Assembly (NCBI GenBank): GCA_965223675.1
Contig: OZ245013.1
Location: 2,542,001-2,606,000, forward strand
Direction: 5' to 3'
Length of the DNA: 64,000 nt
Source of the DNA: JAGQKC01 sp965223675
GTDB taxonomy: Bacteria; Nitrospirota; Nitrospiria; Nitrospirales; UBA8639
In this document: positions 27,842 to 36,904 of the stretch, one piece after another
How positions within the stretch are numbered: position 1 is the stretch's first letter
Layout of the letters: each line of letters starts with the position of its first letter
Made by a program: the position numbers and the translations under genes
The notes under the pieces: model-generated
Database searches by the model: none
Seen by the model: only the letters and a program-made list of their open reading frames with translations
What the model was told of the DNA's origin: nothing

Positions 27842-30481
27842 ATGTGCTACCAACATTTGATTTCGAACGCGACCCGGCACGTAACGGCAATCAGTGTGGC
27901 CGTGTTACTCTTCTTCAATGGTGCAGAACCCAACCTTCTTCAAGCCCAAGTCGTCACCACTATCACTCCAGATGCCACACTTCCTACGAATAGCGTGATC
28001 CAACCCAACGGAAACATTCACAACATCACCGCAGGCACAGACATTGGCTCAAACCTCTTTCATAGTTTTCAGGACTTCAGTGTAGGAAATGGCGATACAG
28101 CCAATTTTGTGGCCTCAGGGGGGACCGCCAATATTCTCAGTCGGGTGACTGGTAGCAATGTCTCGAACATCTTTGGACAACTGCGCTCCAATTCGGCAGC
28201 GAATCTGTATTTCCTCAATCCCAATGGGGTGGTGTTTGGGCCCGAGTCGTCCTTGGACATCGGCGGGTCCTTTCACGTGAGCACGGCAGATTTTGTAAGA
28301 CTAGGAGATGGTCCAGGGCTATTCAGTGCCTCGGAGCCTGCCAATGATGTGTTGCTTGCCGCCTCACCTTCTGCGTTTGGATTTTTGCCAGGAAATACAG
28401 CCGCTGGTTCTCTCGAGATTCAAGGCATCCTTTCGGAAAATCCAGGACAAACGCTGGAGGTCGTAGGAGGAGACATTATTATTCGGAATGGCACGCTGAC
28501 GGTTCCCGGTGGAGATATTCTCTTGACTGGAAGCAACCTGACTATCACAGATAGTGGCGCAATCCTGAGTGATGCCACAGATGCGTTCAATGGAGGAAAC
28601 GTACGTATTAATGTCACGGGACAAGTATTAGTAGAAAACGACGGTGAAATTAGCAGCACCTCTCGTGGAAGCGGGACGGCCGGAAACGTCACCGTCCAAG
28701 CCTCCACCATCATCCTGAATGAGGAATCTCAAATTCGGAGTGATACCTCAGGACCAGGGGCAGGGGGTAACGTTCTCCTGACCACCGACACACTTCTCCT
28801 CACCGGCGATGCTGAAATCTCCAGCGATGTCAACATGAATGCGACTGGCAATGGCGGGACGGTCACCATCGAAGCCCAGACAATAACGCTCCAAGACAAT
28901 CCAGAAATCAGCACTGACACCGAACAGGGAAGCAGCGGATCGGGCGGCAATCTCCAGTTGATAGCACGCGAGTCCATTCGACTTGTGATTCAGCCAGAAG
29001 CGAATGAGGAGCTCAATGACACGATTGAAGCCGGCATCTTCACCAACTCTGAAGGCAGCGGGGATGCTGGGGGCATCGACATCACTACGCCACTGTTCGA
29101 AATAGATGGCGGCGTGCTCACAGCCAGAACCGAAGGAGCCGGCGCTGGCGGCAACATCGAGGTCGATATTGGAACACTGATTGGCCAAGGGAAAACGGAG
29201 GTTACGACCTCCAGTCGTGGAGGCGGGACGGCCGGAGACGTCACCGTCCAAGCCTCCACCATCATCCTGAATGAGGAATCTCAAATTCGGAGTGATACCT
29301 CAGGACCAGGGGCAGGGGGTAACGTTCTCCTGACCACCGACACACTTCTCCTCACCGGCGATGCTGAAATCTCTAGCGATGTCAACATGAATGCGACTGG
29401 CAATGGCGGGACGGTCACCATCGAAGCCCAGACAATAACGCTCCAAGACAATCCAGAAATCAGCACCGACACCGAACAGGGAAGCAGCGGATCGGGCGGC
29501 AATCTCCAGTTGATAGCACGCGAGTCCATTCGACTCGTGATTCAGCCAGAAGCGAATGAGGAGCTCAATGACACGATTGAAGCCGGCATTTTCACCAACT
29601 CCGAAGGCAGCGGCGATGCTGGAGGCATCGACATCACCACGCCACTGCTCGAAATAGATGGAGGCGTGATCACGGCCAGAACCGAAGGAGCCGGCGCTGG
29701 AGGAGACATTATGCTAAGCGGACAGACAATCGCCCTCTCCAATATGGCCCGCGTCTCGGCTGAGAGTACGGGAACTGGTAATGCTGGCGCGCTGATGGTC
29801 GGCGATGCAACGACCCACACCGTTCGCCTAGAAAATGGGATCATTCGCACGACGGCTCAAGCGGCCTCTGGGGGGAACATCAAGGTCAATGCCACCGAGT
29901 TGATTCATTTGATCAACAGTGCGATCGAGAGTTCCGTCCAAGGGGACGAAACCACGAGTGGCGGGAACATTAGTCTTGATCCGGAGTTCGTCATCGTACA
30001 AGACAGTCAAATCCTTGCTCAAGCAACACAAGGAGCAGGAGGGAATATTGACTTGATTGGGAATACGGTCTTAGTCGATCCGTTTAGCACGATTGATGCG
30101 TCGTCACAATTTGGCATCAGTGGCTCCGTGAACATTCAAGCGCCTATTCAAAACTTAAGTGGTACGATTGCCCCCCTACCCGAAACCATCATTGAAACCG
30201 CGACCTTGTATGGCGCCCGCTGTGCAGCACAGAAAGGCAGTGAATTTAGTAGTTTGAACGTTCGAGGGCGAGACCGAGTACCATTTGAGCCGGGCGACTA
30301 TCTCCTCACTCCACTGCGACAAAACAATACAGGCACGTCTCTGTCGGACAAGACAGCAACAACTGAAATGACCTATCAACTGGGGTTTCCGGTCTCTGAA
30401 TCAGATGGACAACCAGACTATGAGTTTTTTATTAGCAGTAATCTCTGGGAAAACCGTGAGGCCGAGAAATGTGGCTCCTAA
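27842..30481 (+). CDS. Two-partner secretion exoprotein TpsA3 (879 aa)
   Basis: The layout is the same as TpsA2: signal peptide (ISVAVLLFFNGAEPNLLQAQ), TPS domain with NLFHSFQDFSVG, NILSRVTG and LYFLNPNGVVFG, then beta-helix and a C-terminal module with Cys794 in RCAAQKGS, RGRDRVPFEPGDYLLTP and terminal Cys877. The beta-helix holds a 184-residue duplication (28671 onward), almost identical in DNA. The N-terminus is closely related to TpsA2 and the 3' end shares a ~170-base near-identical block with it, so the two are recent paralogues that still exchange sequence. The promoter and leader hairpin are shared in design with tpsA2. A weak AGAGG lies upstream of the ATG at 27842. Confidence 0.93.
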   Translation: MCYQHLISNATRHVTAISVAVLLFFNGAEPNLLQAQVVTTITPDATLPTNSVIQPNGNIHNITAGTDIGSNLFHSFQDFSVGNGDTANFVASGGTANILSRVTGSNVSNIFGQLRSNSAANLYFLNPNGVVFGPESSLDIGGSFHVSTADFVRLGDGPGLFSASEPANDVLLAASPSAFGFLPGNTAAGSLEIQGILSENPGQTLEVVGGDIIIRNGTLTVPGGDILLTGSNLTITDSGAILSDATDAFNGGNVRINVTGQVLVENDGEISSTSRGSGTAGNVTVQASTIILNEESQIRSDTSGPGAGGNVLLTTDTLLLTGDAEISSDVNMNATGNGGTVTIEAQTITLQDNPEISTDTEQGSSGSGGNLQLIARESIRLVIQPEANEELNDTIEAGIFTNSEGSGDAGGIDITTPLFEIDGGVLTARTEGAGAGGNIEVDIGTLIGQGKTEVTTSSRGGGTAGDVTVQASTIILNEESQIRSDTSGPGAGGNVLLTTDTLLLTGDAEISSDVNMNATGNGGTVTIEAQTITLQDNPEISTDTEQGSSGSGGNLQLIARESIRLVIQPEANEELNDTIEAGIFTNSEGSGDAGGIDITTPLLEIDGGVITARTEGAGAGGDIMLSGQTIALSNMARVSAESTGTGNAGALMVGDATTHTVRLENGIIRTTAQAASGGNIKVNATELIHLINSAIESSVQGDETTSGGNISLDPEFVIVQDSQILAQATQGAGGNIDLIGNTVLVDPFSTIDASSQFGISGSVNIQAPIQNLSGTIAPLPETIIETATLYGARCAAQKGSEFSSLNVRGRDRVPFEPGDYLLTPLRQNNTGTSLSDKTATTEMTYQLGFPVSESDGQPDYEFFISSNLWENREAEKCGS
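28671..29700. repeat. 552-bp internal duplication in tpsA3
   Basis: The segment starting GCGGGACGGCCGGA at 28671 recurs at 29223, a period of 552 bases (184 residues). About 478 bases of each unit are almost identical; the last ~75 bases of unit 1 are not repeated after unit 2. The frame is kept, lengthening the beta-helix. Confidence 0.93.
30004..30174. repeat. Near-identical 3' segment shared with tpsA2 (26934-27104)
   Basis: This is the partner of the block in tpsA2. It encodes the strongly conserved QILAQATQGAGGNIDLIG and IQNLSGTIAPLPE parts of the C-terminal module. Identity ends abruptly at 30174, where synonymous differences resume. Confidence 0.85.
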
Positions 30482-30873
30482 CGTGATCACTCAATACATA
30501 TTTCCTTATCTCGAGCCATAGGCTTTTCTCACTGCTACCCTATAAAGTCAACATCCGCCTCGACTCCAGCCAACCATAGAGCTCTAGATAAACCCCACAT
30601 GGCACAACCTCATTGTGCTGGGTCAATCGCATATGAAATCTGGTATTGACTCTTTAGTGCTTGTGTGCAATTCTTTTTGCCGTTTTTGTCTGTTGAGAAG
30701 CTCCTGGATACTCGCAGAAGTATTCTCAGACAGACGAACTAGATCGCACCTCCTCTCTTTATCATGCAGCACAGAATTTTGTGGAGGCAGAGCTTAATTC
30801 ATTTACTTTGTCTTGTGAGCATTCGAGTATGAATTCTGCGCGTGGATAGAATAGGCAAACGGCTATCTAAGGA
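30482..30873. other. Intergenic region upstream of tpsA4
   Basis: About 390 bases without a supported gene. Unlike tpsA2 and tpsA3, there is no copy of the TTGACA/GATGAT promoter or of the leader hairpin, so tpsA4 must be regulated differently. Confidence 0.45.
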
Positions 30874-30883
30874 GTGATTGTCA

Positions 30884-30931
30884 ATGGCAATTTCCAAGAG
30901 TCGCACCGTCGGATTTCGATGTCTCAGATAA
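30884..30931 (+). CDS. Possible 15-codon leader peptide overlapping tpsA4
   Basis: The best ribosome-binding site in this region (AAGGAG at 30869-30874) is 9 bases before the ATG at 30884, which opens MAISKSRTVGFRCLR and stops at 30929-30931. The tpsA4 ATG at 30919 lies inside this short frame in another frame and has no ribosome-binding site of its own. Translation may be coupled by termination and reinitiation. Alternatively, a frameshift may have split an originally longer signal sequence. Confidence 0.3.
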   Translation: MAISKSRTVGFRCLR

Positions 30932-32781
30932 AGAGTATTGTCTTCATCATCTTCCTGCTTAGTGCCCTGGGAATAAATCTGGTCTCAGCTCAGCAGGTCG
31001 TGACCAATATTACGCCTGATTCTACCCTACCCACGAATAGTATGGTGAATGAAAACGGGAATGTGTTTAACATTACCGAAGGGACATCCGTCGGTAGCAA
31101 CTTGTTTCATAGTTTTCAGGAATTCAATGTGGCCTCCGGCGATGTGGCCAATTTTGTAGATCCCGGAGGCATCGCCAATATTCTCAGTCGGGTCACAGGA
31201 GATAATGTCTCAAACATTTTTGGACAACTGCGTTCAGATTCGTCAGCCAATCTGTATTTCTTCAATCCCAATGGTGTCGTGTTCGGACCCAATTCTTCCT
31301 TAGATGTCGGCGGGTCGTTTCATATGAGCACTGCAGATTTCATCAGACTAGGCGAAGGGTCCGGGTTGTTCAGCGCATCAGATCCAGCGAGCGATGTCTT
31401 GATCGCAGCCCCTCCCTCCGAATTCGGATTTTTGCCGGGAAATGTAAATGCAGGGTCTGTTGAAATTCAAGGTCTTCGCCATGAGAATCCGGGGCAAGCC
31501 CTAGAGATCATAGGAGGAAACATTGTCATTCGCAACGGGACACTGACTGTGCCAGGAGGAGACATTCTCTTGACTGGAGACAACGTGACCGTCACGGATG
31601 GTGCAACAATTTTTAGTGATGCTACTGATAATCTCAACGGAGGAAACATAAATATTAATGTATCAGGGAAAGTATTGCTAGAAAATAGTAGCAAAATTAG
31701 CAGCACCTCGATCGGTTCAACTGATACTGGTTCTCTGAACATTGTTGCTCAGAACATACTTTTTCAGAGTGGCAGCCTTGTTTCCACTAGTTCACTTGGC
31801 ACTGGCGATAGCGGTAGAGTCGACATAGCTGCAACTGGAAATATCACGTTGACTGATACCGACATCACGACTGAAACTAGGAACGGAGAGGGCGGGGATA
31901 TATTGATAGACGGATCCGATAAAACTATCTTGGATTCAACGACCTTATCAACTTTTGCAGGACCCGAAGGACATGCAGGAGACATTATTATTCAAGGGAG
32001 TCGAGTCAACTCAAGCGATGCTAGCTTGGGTAAGGAACAGCTTCTTATTCAAAACGGTAGCCGCATTGCCACAGAAAGCTTCGGGTTTGGTAATGCCGGA
32101 GTCATTCTTCTGGAAACAAAAGGAACACTTCGACTGAGGGACAGTGGCATATTAGCGACTGCATTTCTCTCTACAGGCGGTAATATCAAACTAAACGCGA
32201 GCTTTATGATTCACCTCTTGAATAGCATCGTAGAGAGCGCAGTCAGTGGGGATGAGACGACAGTAGGTGCTACCATTAGCCTTGACCCTGAATTTATCCT
32301 GCTCCAGAAGAGTCAGGTCTTGGCTTCACAGAATGCTGGTATTGGTGGACCTATCAATTTTATTGGAGATTTTATACTGATTGATACTCAAAGCGTCATC
32401 GATTCCTCAAGTTCTATAGGTTTTTCAGGCAACCTCTTTAGCAACCTCAGCGAATCTTTGGCACTGTTACCAGAAACAATTATTGCCCCAATTACCTTAT
32501 ACAGTGAACAATGCGCCGCACAAAAAAGTGGTAGATTTAGTAGTTTGAGGATACGCGGTCGAGACCGAATCCCTCCAGAACCAGGAGATTATCTCTGGAC
32601 TCCTGTACAAGCGAACGTAATGCCCAGTTCGATGTCCGGAAGCGCCGGAGCATCATCAACTTCCATGGCGGCACACCAATTCGGGCATACTAAGTTGGAA
32701 TTCCAAAAATCTTCTGTTGACCCGATGACATCTTTCGATCACAATGCGAGTTCTTTGACACTCTTCAATAGTGGGTGTTGA
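30919..32781 (+). CDS. Two-partner secretion exoprotein TpsA4 (620 aa)
   Basis: The start at 30919 gives a clean signal peptide (MSQIKSIVFIIFLLSALGIN, cleavage near VSAQQ); a GTG at 30874 would extend it by 15 residues. The TPS domain shows NLFHSFQEFNVA, NILSRVTG and LYFFNPNGVVFG. The beta-helix is short. The C-terminal module has Cys532 in EQCAAQKSG, RGRDRIPPEPGDYLWTP and ends in Cys620, the last residue. Its middle and C-terminal part resemble TpsA1 (ILDSTT, GGNIKLNA.FMIHLL) more than TpsA2/3, while its N-terminus is closest to TpsA3, so it may be a mosaic. It is the smallest of the four exoproteins and a likely client of the same TpsB. Confidence 0.9.
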   Translation: MSQIKSIVFIIFLLSALGINLVSAQQVVTNITPDSTLPTNSMVNENGNVFNITEGTSVGSNLFHSFQEFNVASGDVANFVDPGGIANILSRVTGDNVSNIFGQLRSDSSANLYFFNPNGVVFGPNSSLDVGGSFHMSTADFIRLGEGSGLFSASDPASDVLIAAPPSEFGFLPGNVNAGSVEIQGLRHENPGQALEIIGGNIVIRNGTLTVPGGDILLTGDNVTVTDGATIFSDATDNLNGGNININVSGKVLLENSSKISSTSIGSTDTGSLNIVAQNILFQSGSLVSTSSLGTGDSGRVDIAATGNITLTDTDITTETRNGEGGDILIDGSDKTILDSTTLSTFAGPEGHAGDIIIQGSRVNSSDASLGKEQLLIQNGSRIATESFGFGNAGVILLETKGTLRLRDSGILATAFLSTGGNIKLNASFMIHLLNSIVESAVSGDETTVGATISLDPEFILLQKSQVLASQNAGIGGPINFIGDFILIDTQSVIDSSSSIGFSGNLFSNLSESLALLPETIIAPITLYSEQCAAQKSGRFSSLRIRGRDRIPPEPGDYLWTPVQANVMPSSMSGSAGASSTSMAAHQFGHTKLEFQKSSVDPMTSFDHNASSLTLFNSGC

Positions 32782-32853
32782 TCGTCAATGAGTAAGATTT
32801 GTCACTAAGAATACTCCATTTTTATTCCACCAGAATCACGTGAGGCAAGCAAG

Positions 32854-33561
32854 ATGAGACAATTCATGTATGTACAGGTGACGGTGTTGACCTTGATGCT
32901 TCAAGGTTGTGCAATCCCTCCACCACCAAATTCAGAGGCCAATGTCAACATGGATTCGGAACAAACCGCTAGCCCCGTTTCTGAAACACTCGCAAACGAT
33001 ACGGAAATGACGATTTCACAAGATCAGTCCTTACCAGAAGACACGCTGCAAACACCGATACCGACGGCGGCTTCGACTCCCGGCACAAACGGACCTCCAC
33101 TTGAAGACACGGTGGCCTTGTCTTCTAAAGATTCACCGATCACCGAACACAAAGGAACGAAGACCAGCTGGGAGGCCTTGCGGGCGAAGGTGACTGGAGA
33201 GATTAACGAACATCAACGACAAATACAGCAACTCAATCTCAAACTACAACTGATTGATCAAATTGCCACTCGTCTCGAACTCACGACCAAAGCGGCCTTT
33301 CGGAAAGGTCAGATCATACTGGCCGACTTTACGATTGAAAATCCGACGACTTATGACTTGAAGGATATTTCTATTGCCTGCGCTCAAATTGCTCCGACCG
33401 GAACAACGATCAGCAGTTATACGGAAACGATCTATGCGATCGTCGGGGCCAATGCGACGCGCACGTTTGAACGCGTAGAGCTCGATTCACTTCACAAGCA
33501 GACTCAATCGCTCAATTGTGAAATCAAAAACTTTACAGTTCATACGCCAACAGGGTCGTAG
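32854..33561 (+). CDS. Outer-membrane-type lipoprotein, function unknown
   Basis: This 235-residue protein has a lipoprotein signal, VTVLTLMLQGC, with Cys at ~19, and no Asp at +2. A low-complexity Ser/Thr/Pro/Glu region follows (~25-105). A coiled-coil-prone stretch (REINEHQRQIQQLNLKLQL-like, ~120-145) precedes a C-terminal beta domain (~150-235) starting FRKGQIILADFTIENPTTYD, with two cysteines (IACAQ and LNCEI) that could pair. The start has GAGG 8 bases upstream. It follows tpsA4 by 72 bases on the same strand and may be co-transcribed, so an accessory role in exoprotein export or anchoring is possible but unproven. Confidence 0.7.
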   Translation: MRQFMYVQVTVLTLMLQGCAIPPPPNSEANVNMDSEQTASPVSETLANDTEMTISQDQSLPEDTLQTPIPTAASTPGTNGPPLEDTVALSSKDSPITEHKGTKTSWEALRAKVTGEINEHQRQIQQLNLKLQLIDQIATRLELTTKAAFRKGQIILADFTIENPTTYDLKDISIACAQIAPTGTTISSYTETIYAIVGANATRTFERVELDSLHKQTQSLNCEIKNFTVHTPTGS

Positions 33562-33804
33562 AGACTCTGAATTTGTTGAAAACATTTTTCAGCTGTATAA
33601 TTCAGACTCGTTGCTTGTTACTCGTATTTCGTAACTCGCAGAAGAAGTCTTTCTGGTTTTTACGAAGCATAGCGAAATCAAATAATTTATAGCCGAACCC
33701 TTCTTACTGACACAGCACGATAACAAGGTTCAGAAGTTTGGAAGCTTATTGGTACGGCTATACGCTTCACGAACGACGAGAGACGTTTTTTCTACCAACG
33801 ACAT

Positions 33805-34758
33805 TCAATCCACTCGAAACATCACGAGTTGAACACTCTTGCCGGTCTGTCGCTTGACGACGGCTCTCGCAGTTTTTACCGACTCATTCACACGTCCTTC
33901 GGAATAGATGGAATACCACTGACTGTGTACCTGATAGCGATTCCGAAGCCGCAGCTCCTTCGCGATTTCACTCATGCCGCTCACTCGATCCACATCAACC
34001 AAATTTCTAAACGGTCTTGCTCTAATGATGCGTCCCGCTAAAGCCGGCGTCATTTGAGGATGAAGGCTTTCGAGAACCCATGAGGAAGCCGTATTAATAT
34101 TTATCCGACCATCAGCCGTCATCGGATAGATCGTCACATAAGGACGCAGCTTGTCCACAATTTCATCGGTCATACCTTTTATGAGATAGAGATCAAGAAA
34201 ATTCTGAACGCGCCCATTCTTGGGCCAATAGGGTTCCGACAAGCTTTGATAAAACGCCGACTCTGCTCCAAAGGGCCGCTTGTCATCGTCCACATCAATC
34301 CAATCCACGATGCTATCAACAATGTTCGGATTAATTTGTAGCCGTTGGCACAGGAGTCGAAGCTGCCTGACATGCTCTTTTAGCTTATTCGGATCATCAC
34401 TACGAGAAAAATTGTTAAGATTAAATTTCCCACGTTCATCGGAGATCGAAATCGATAGAAATCCATCACGTAAAGGAACGTCTGAAATCTGTTGTGCCCA
34501 TTGATCCTGAAGCCCATCAACTTCCTTGTCTCTTTTTGCATCAGCGACCAACACAGCTTGGGCCGAGGATGTTCCAGCTTTTGCTAAATATGTGGCCTTA
34601 AGACCATCACGGAAATGAGCGGTCTCCTGCGCGGTTATTCTTGTCAGCGCATCGAATTGGACAATGAATATGGTCAGCAACGCGACGGTCGCTACCGTCA
34701 TCAACAGTGCCAGACCAGATTCATCCTTGAAGCGTTTTAGAGGTTGTGGCAGGGGCAT
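33805..34758 (-). CDS. gspK: Type II secretion minor pseudopilin GspK
   Basis: This 317-residue protein has a prepilin-like N-terminus (ESGLALLMTVATVALLTIFI) and the large GspK insertion domain with DERGKFNLNNF, IVDWIDVDDDKRP and ININTASSWVLESLHP. GspK caps the pseudopilus with GspI and GspJ. The ATG at 34758 was chosen over a TTG four codons upstream; it lies inside the end of gspM, so translation is probably coupled. This is the last gene of the operon. The signature motifs make the assignment firm. Confidence 0.92.
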   Translation of the reverse strand: MPLPQPLKRFKDESGLALLMTVATVALLTIFIVQFDALTRITAQETAHFRDGLKATYLAKAGTSSAQAVLVADAKRDKEVDGLQDQWAQQISDVPLRDGFLSISISDERGKFNLNNFSRSDDPNKLKEHVRQLRLLCQRLQINPNIVDSIVDWIDVDDDKRPFGAESAFYQSLSEPYWPKNGRVQNFLDLYLIKGMTDEIVDKLRPYVTIYPMTADGRININTASSWVLESLHPQMTPALAGRIIRARPFRNLVDVDRVSGMSEIAKELRLRNRYQVHSQWYSIYSEGRVNESVKTARAVVKRQTGKSVQLVMFRVD

Positions 34759-35293
34759 AACTCGATACAATCACTTGAATGTCTAATAATGATGAATCCG
34801 AAAAACGAGACTTCATAGAAAATCGCTTCACCTGAATGTAATGCGGTGAAGACTCCAACGCCTGGAGGAACGAGACGGTTTGGGCCAACGACACTTTTTC
34901 CAGGGACAACTCTACGGCCGTTTCCTGATAGCCCTCAAAGGGAGCAGAGGTATAGGGCCGTAACGCGACCACTGCATAGTTCACACGCTGAGCAATGGTC
35001 ATTTGCTCAATATACGCGACTAACGAGAATCCAACTCTCTGTTGACCCAGTTTAGATATGATGGCGTCTAATCGATCGTGGGTCTGTTGATACGTTTGAC
35101 TGAGCTGATCAAACGTGCCAATTTGACGCTCCTTTTCAGAAATCATACGGTCTAGTCGCTTCATGCGCTCTACGGTGGGAAGCACCACCCAGTCTACAAG
35201 GAGAAATACGAGAATGATAATTCCCCCTCCCAACAACATATATTGTTCACGCTGAGCTCGTTTGGCCCACCAGTCCAACACAAGGTCCTTCAT
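34721..35293 (-). CDS. gspM: Type II secretion inner-membrane protein GspM
   Basis: This 190-residue protein has a short cytoplasmic N-terminus (WWAKRAQREQYMLLGG), one membrane helix (IIILVFLLVDWVVLP, ~25-40), a coiled coil and a ferredoxin-like periplasmic domain (~90-175). GspM partners GspL in the inner-membrane platform. Its start overlaps the gspL stop by four bases (ATGA), which is a classic coupling arrangement. The WW..R..RE..ML N-terminus and the position between gspL and gspK support the call. Confidence 0.88.
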   Translation of the reverse strand: MKDLVLDWWAKRAQREQYMLLGGGIIILVFLLVDWVVLPTVERMKRLDRMISEKERQIGTFDQLSQTYQQTHDRLDAIISKLGQQRVGFSLVAYIEQMTIAQRVNYAVVALRPYTSAPFEGYQETAVELSLEKVSLAQTVSFLQALESSPHYIQVKRFSMKSRFSDSSLLDIQVIVSSYAPATTSKTLQG

Positions 35294-36861
35294 GCGGTCC
35301 CTATCTTTACATTCAAGCCAAACTTGACCCTATTAGAATTAGCGCCTACCTGAGCATTGATGACTTGAAGGGTTTGCACCCAGGATACTTGAGAAACCTT
35401 TTGCTTAATTCGTTCGACCGCTTCGAACGAACGCGTCGTAGCCTGCAGCGTGATGACCTGCCCGTCAATCAACACTTCCTGCACTTCCGTCTCGCCTTCT
35501 TGAGCAAGCCGTTGGCTGAGTTCTGCCAAGATCTGCAACACCGTCGTGTGATCTCCGCTAAAAAATTTAAGCATACGCTGATTTTGAATAATGGCCGTCT
35601 GCGTTTGCTGGATTTCATCAACGATGACTTTAGCCTGAGGGAAGACCCCTTGAAACTGACTGCGTAAATGCTGCGTCAGCTCTTCGTAACGGGACTGTTT
35701 GAATTGATGGGTGACGAAAACATTGATAAAACTCAGAACAATGAGTATTCCCACTGCGACCGCAATCTTAGTCCATGTATGTTGAGCCTCCTGTTTCTCA
35801 TCCTTCCATTGCGTGATTTTCCGTTTGAGGTTGATGCTTGACCCTTTCGCGCCAAGTGCGAATTTCACGGATAAACCAAGAGATGGAAGAAAAACAGGCG
35901 AAAGAGTGCGCATACCTTTTACTACCTTTGCGGATAAGACGTGCACGTTGGGCAGTGCCATCTGAGATTTGAGGTACGCGGGCAACGCTTTTACATGAGC
36001 GCCACCTCCGCCTACATAAGCCTGAACCACTTCTATGTTGGTGTGCGTTTCAAAGGCATGAATCGTCGTTCGAAGATTCTGAAGAAGTCCGACCCAGGCA
36101 GGATTGTCAAACGTATTGCTTGGCGAGTCCGAGATGCTTTCTTCCCACCTTGTTCTCTCTTCTTCTTGCATTTGGCTATTGTCAGCGTGGCCCTCTACGA
36201 CTCCTACCGTTTGCGCAACACCTTCAGCAATATCTTTTTCTCCACACAACACGGTTCGTATGCCCCAGACTCCCTTAGGCCCTATCAAGCAGAGAGATGT
36301 CGATGTACTCCCAATATCCAGCAAGACCGTCCCCTCTTTTGGCAGATTGGGGTGTACCCATCGGTACGCGTTAAACAAGGCTAAGCTTTGCACCTCAATC
36401 GACCGTACATTCAGGCCTACTGTTGTGAGAAAATCGACTCTCCGCTGAAGAGTTTCTTTATGAACGGCCACGACCAACACCTCTGTTTTTCGTGAAGACG
36501 AAGAAAGAATATGATAATCGATGACTAATTCTTCAACATTGAACGGCACGAAAGACTCTAATTCAAATGGAAGAGTTTTGGAGATTTTCTGTGGATTGGA
36601 AAATGGAAACGTTAACACGCGAGATATGACAGACTCACCAGGCACTGACGCAACAGCCGGATAATGTAAAAGTTGATGACGCTTGAGAAAGGCATGCAAA
36701 AACTCTTGAAATTCCTTTGTTGAATCGCTCACCTCCATTCCGATCGGATAACGCGTGCCCCGACACTGAAAGGTCGGGAAGCGACCTAACGACATTCGCA
36801 GGACGGTCGTTTTGATCGCAGAATGACCGATGTCTAATCCTAATATGGCTTGGCTAATCAT
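35290..36861 (-). CDS. gspL: Type II secretion protein GspL (PilM-like actin-fold plus membrane and periplasmic domains)
   Basis: This 523-residue protein has a cytoplasmic actin-like domain (~1-340) starting ILGLDIGHSAIKTTVLRMSL, with the second phosphate motif VLLDIGSTSTSLCLI and the adenosine motif AYVGGGGAHVKAL, as in PilM. A membrane helix (AVAVGILIVLSFINVFVTHQ, ~370-390) and a periplasmic ferredoxin-like domain follow. GspL links the GspE ATPase to GspM and the pseudopilus. Intact nucleotide motifs make it more PilM/PilN-like than classical proteobacterial GspL, in which the actin fold is degenerate. Confidence 0.9.
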   Translation of the reverse strand: MISQAILGLDIGHSAIKTTVLRMSLGRFPTFQCRGTRYPIGMEVSDSTKEFQEFLHAFLKRHQLLHYPAVASVPGESVISRVLTFPFSNPQKISKTLPFELESFVPFNVEELVIDYHILSSSSRKTEVLVVAVHKETLQRRVDFLTTVGLNVRSIEVQSLALFNAYRWVHPNLPKEGTVLLDIGSTSTSLCLIGPKGVWGIRTVLCGEKDIAEGVAQTVGVVEGHADNSQMQEEERTRWEESISDSPSNTFDNPAWVGLLQNLRTTIHAFETHTNIEVVQAYVGGGGAHVKALPAYLKSQMALPNVHVLSAKVVKGMRTLSPVFLPSLGLSVKFALGAKGSSINLKRKITQWKDEKQEAQHTWTKIAVAVGILIVLSFINVFVTHQFKQSRYEELTQHLRSQFQGVFPQAKVIVDEIQQTQTAIIQNQRMLKFFSGDHTTVLQILAELSQRLAQEGETEVQEVLIDGQVITLQATTRSFEAVERIKQKVSQVSWVQTLQVINAQVGANSNRVKFGLNVKIGTA

Positions 36862-36904
36862 GGGAATTCCACGAAAATCATGCTGACCACTTCAGACATA
36901 GATA

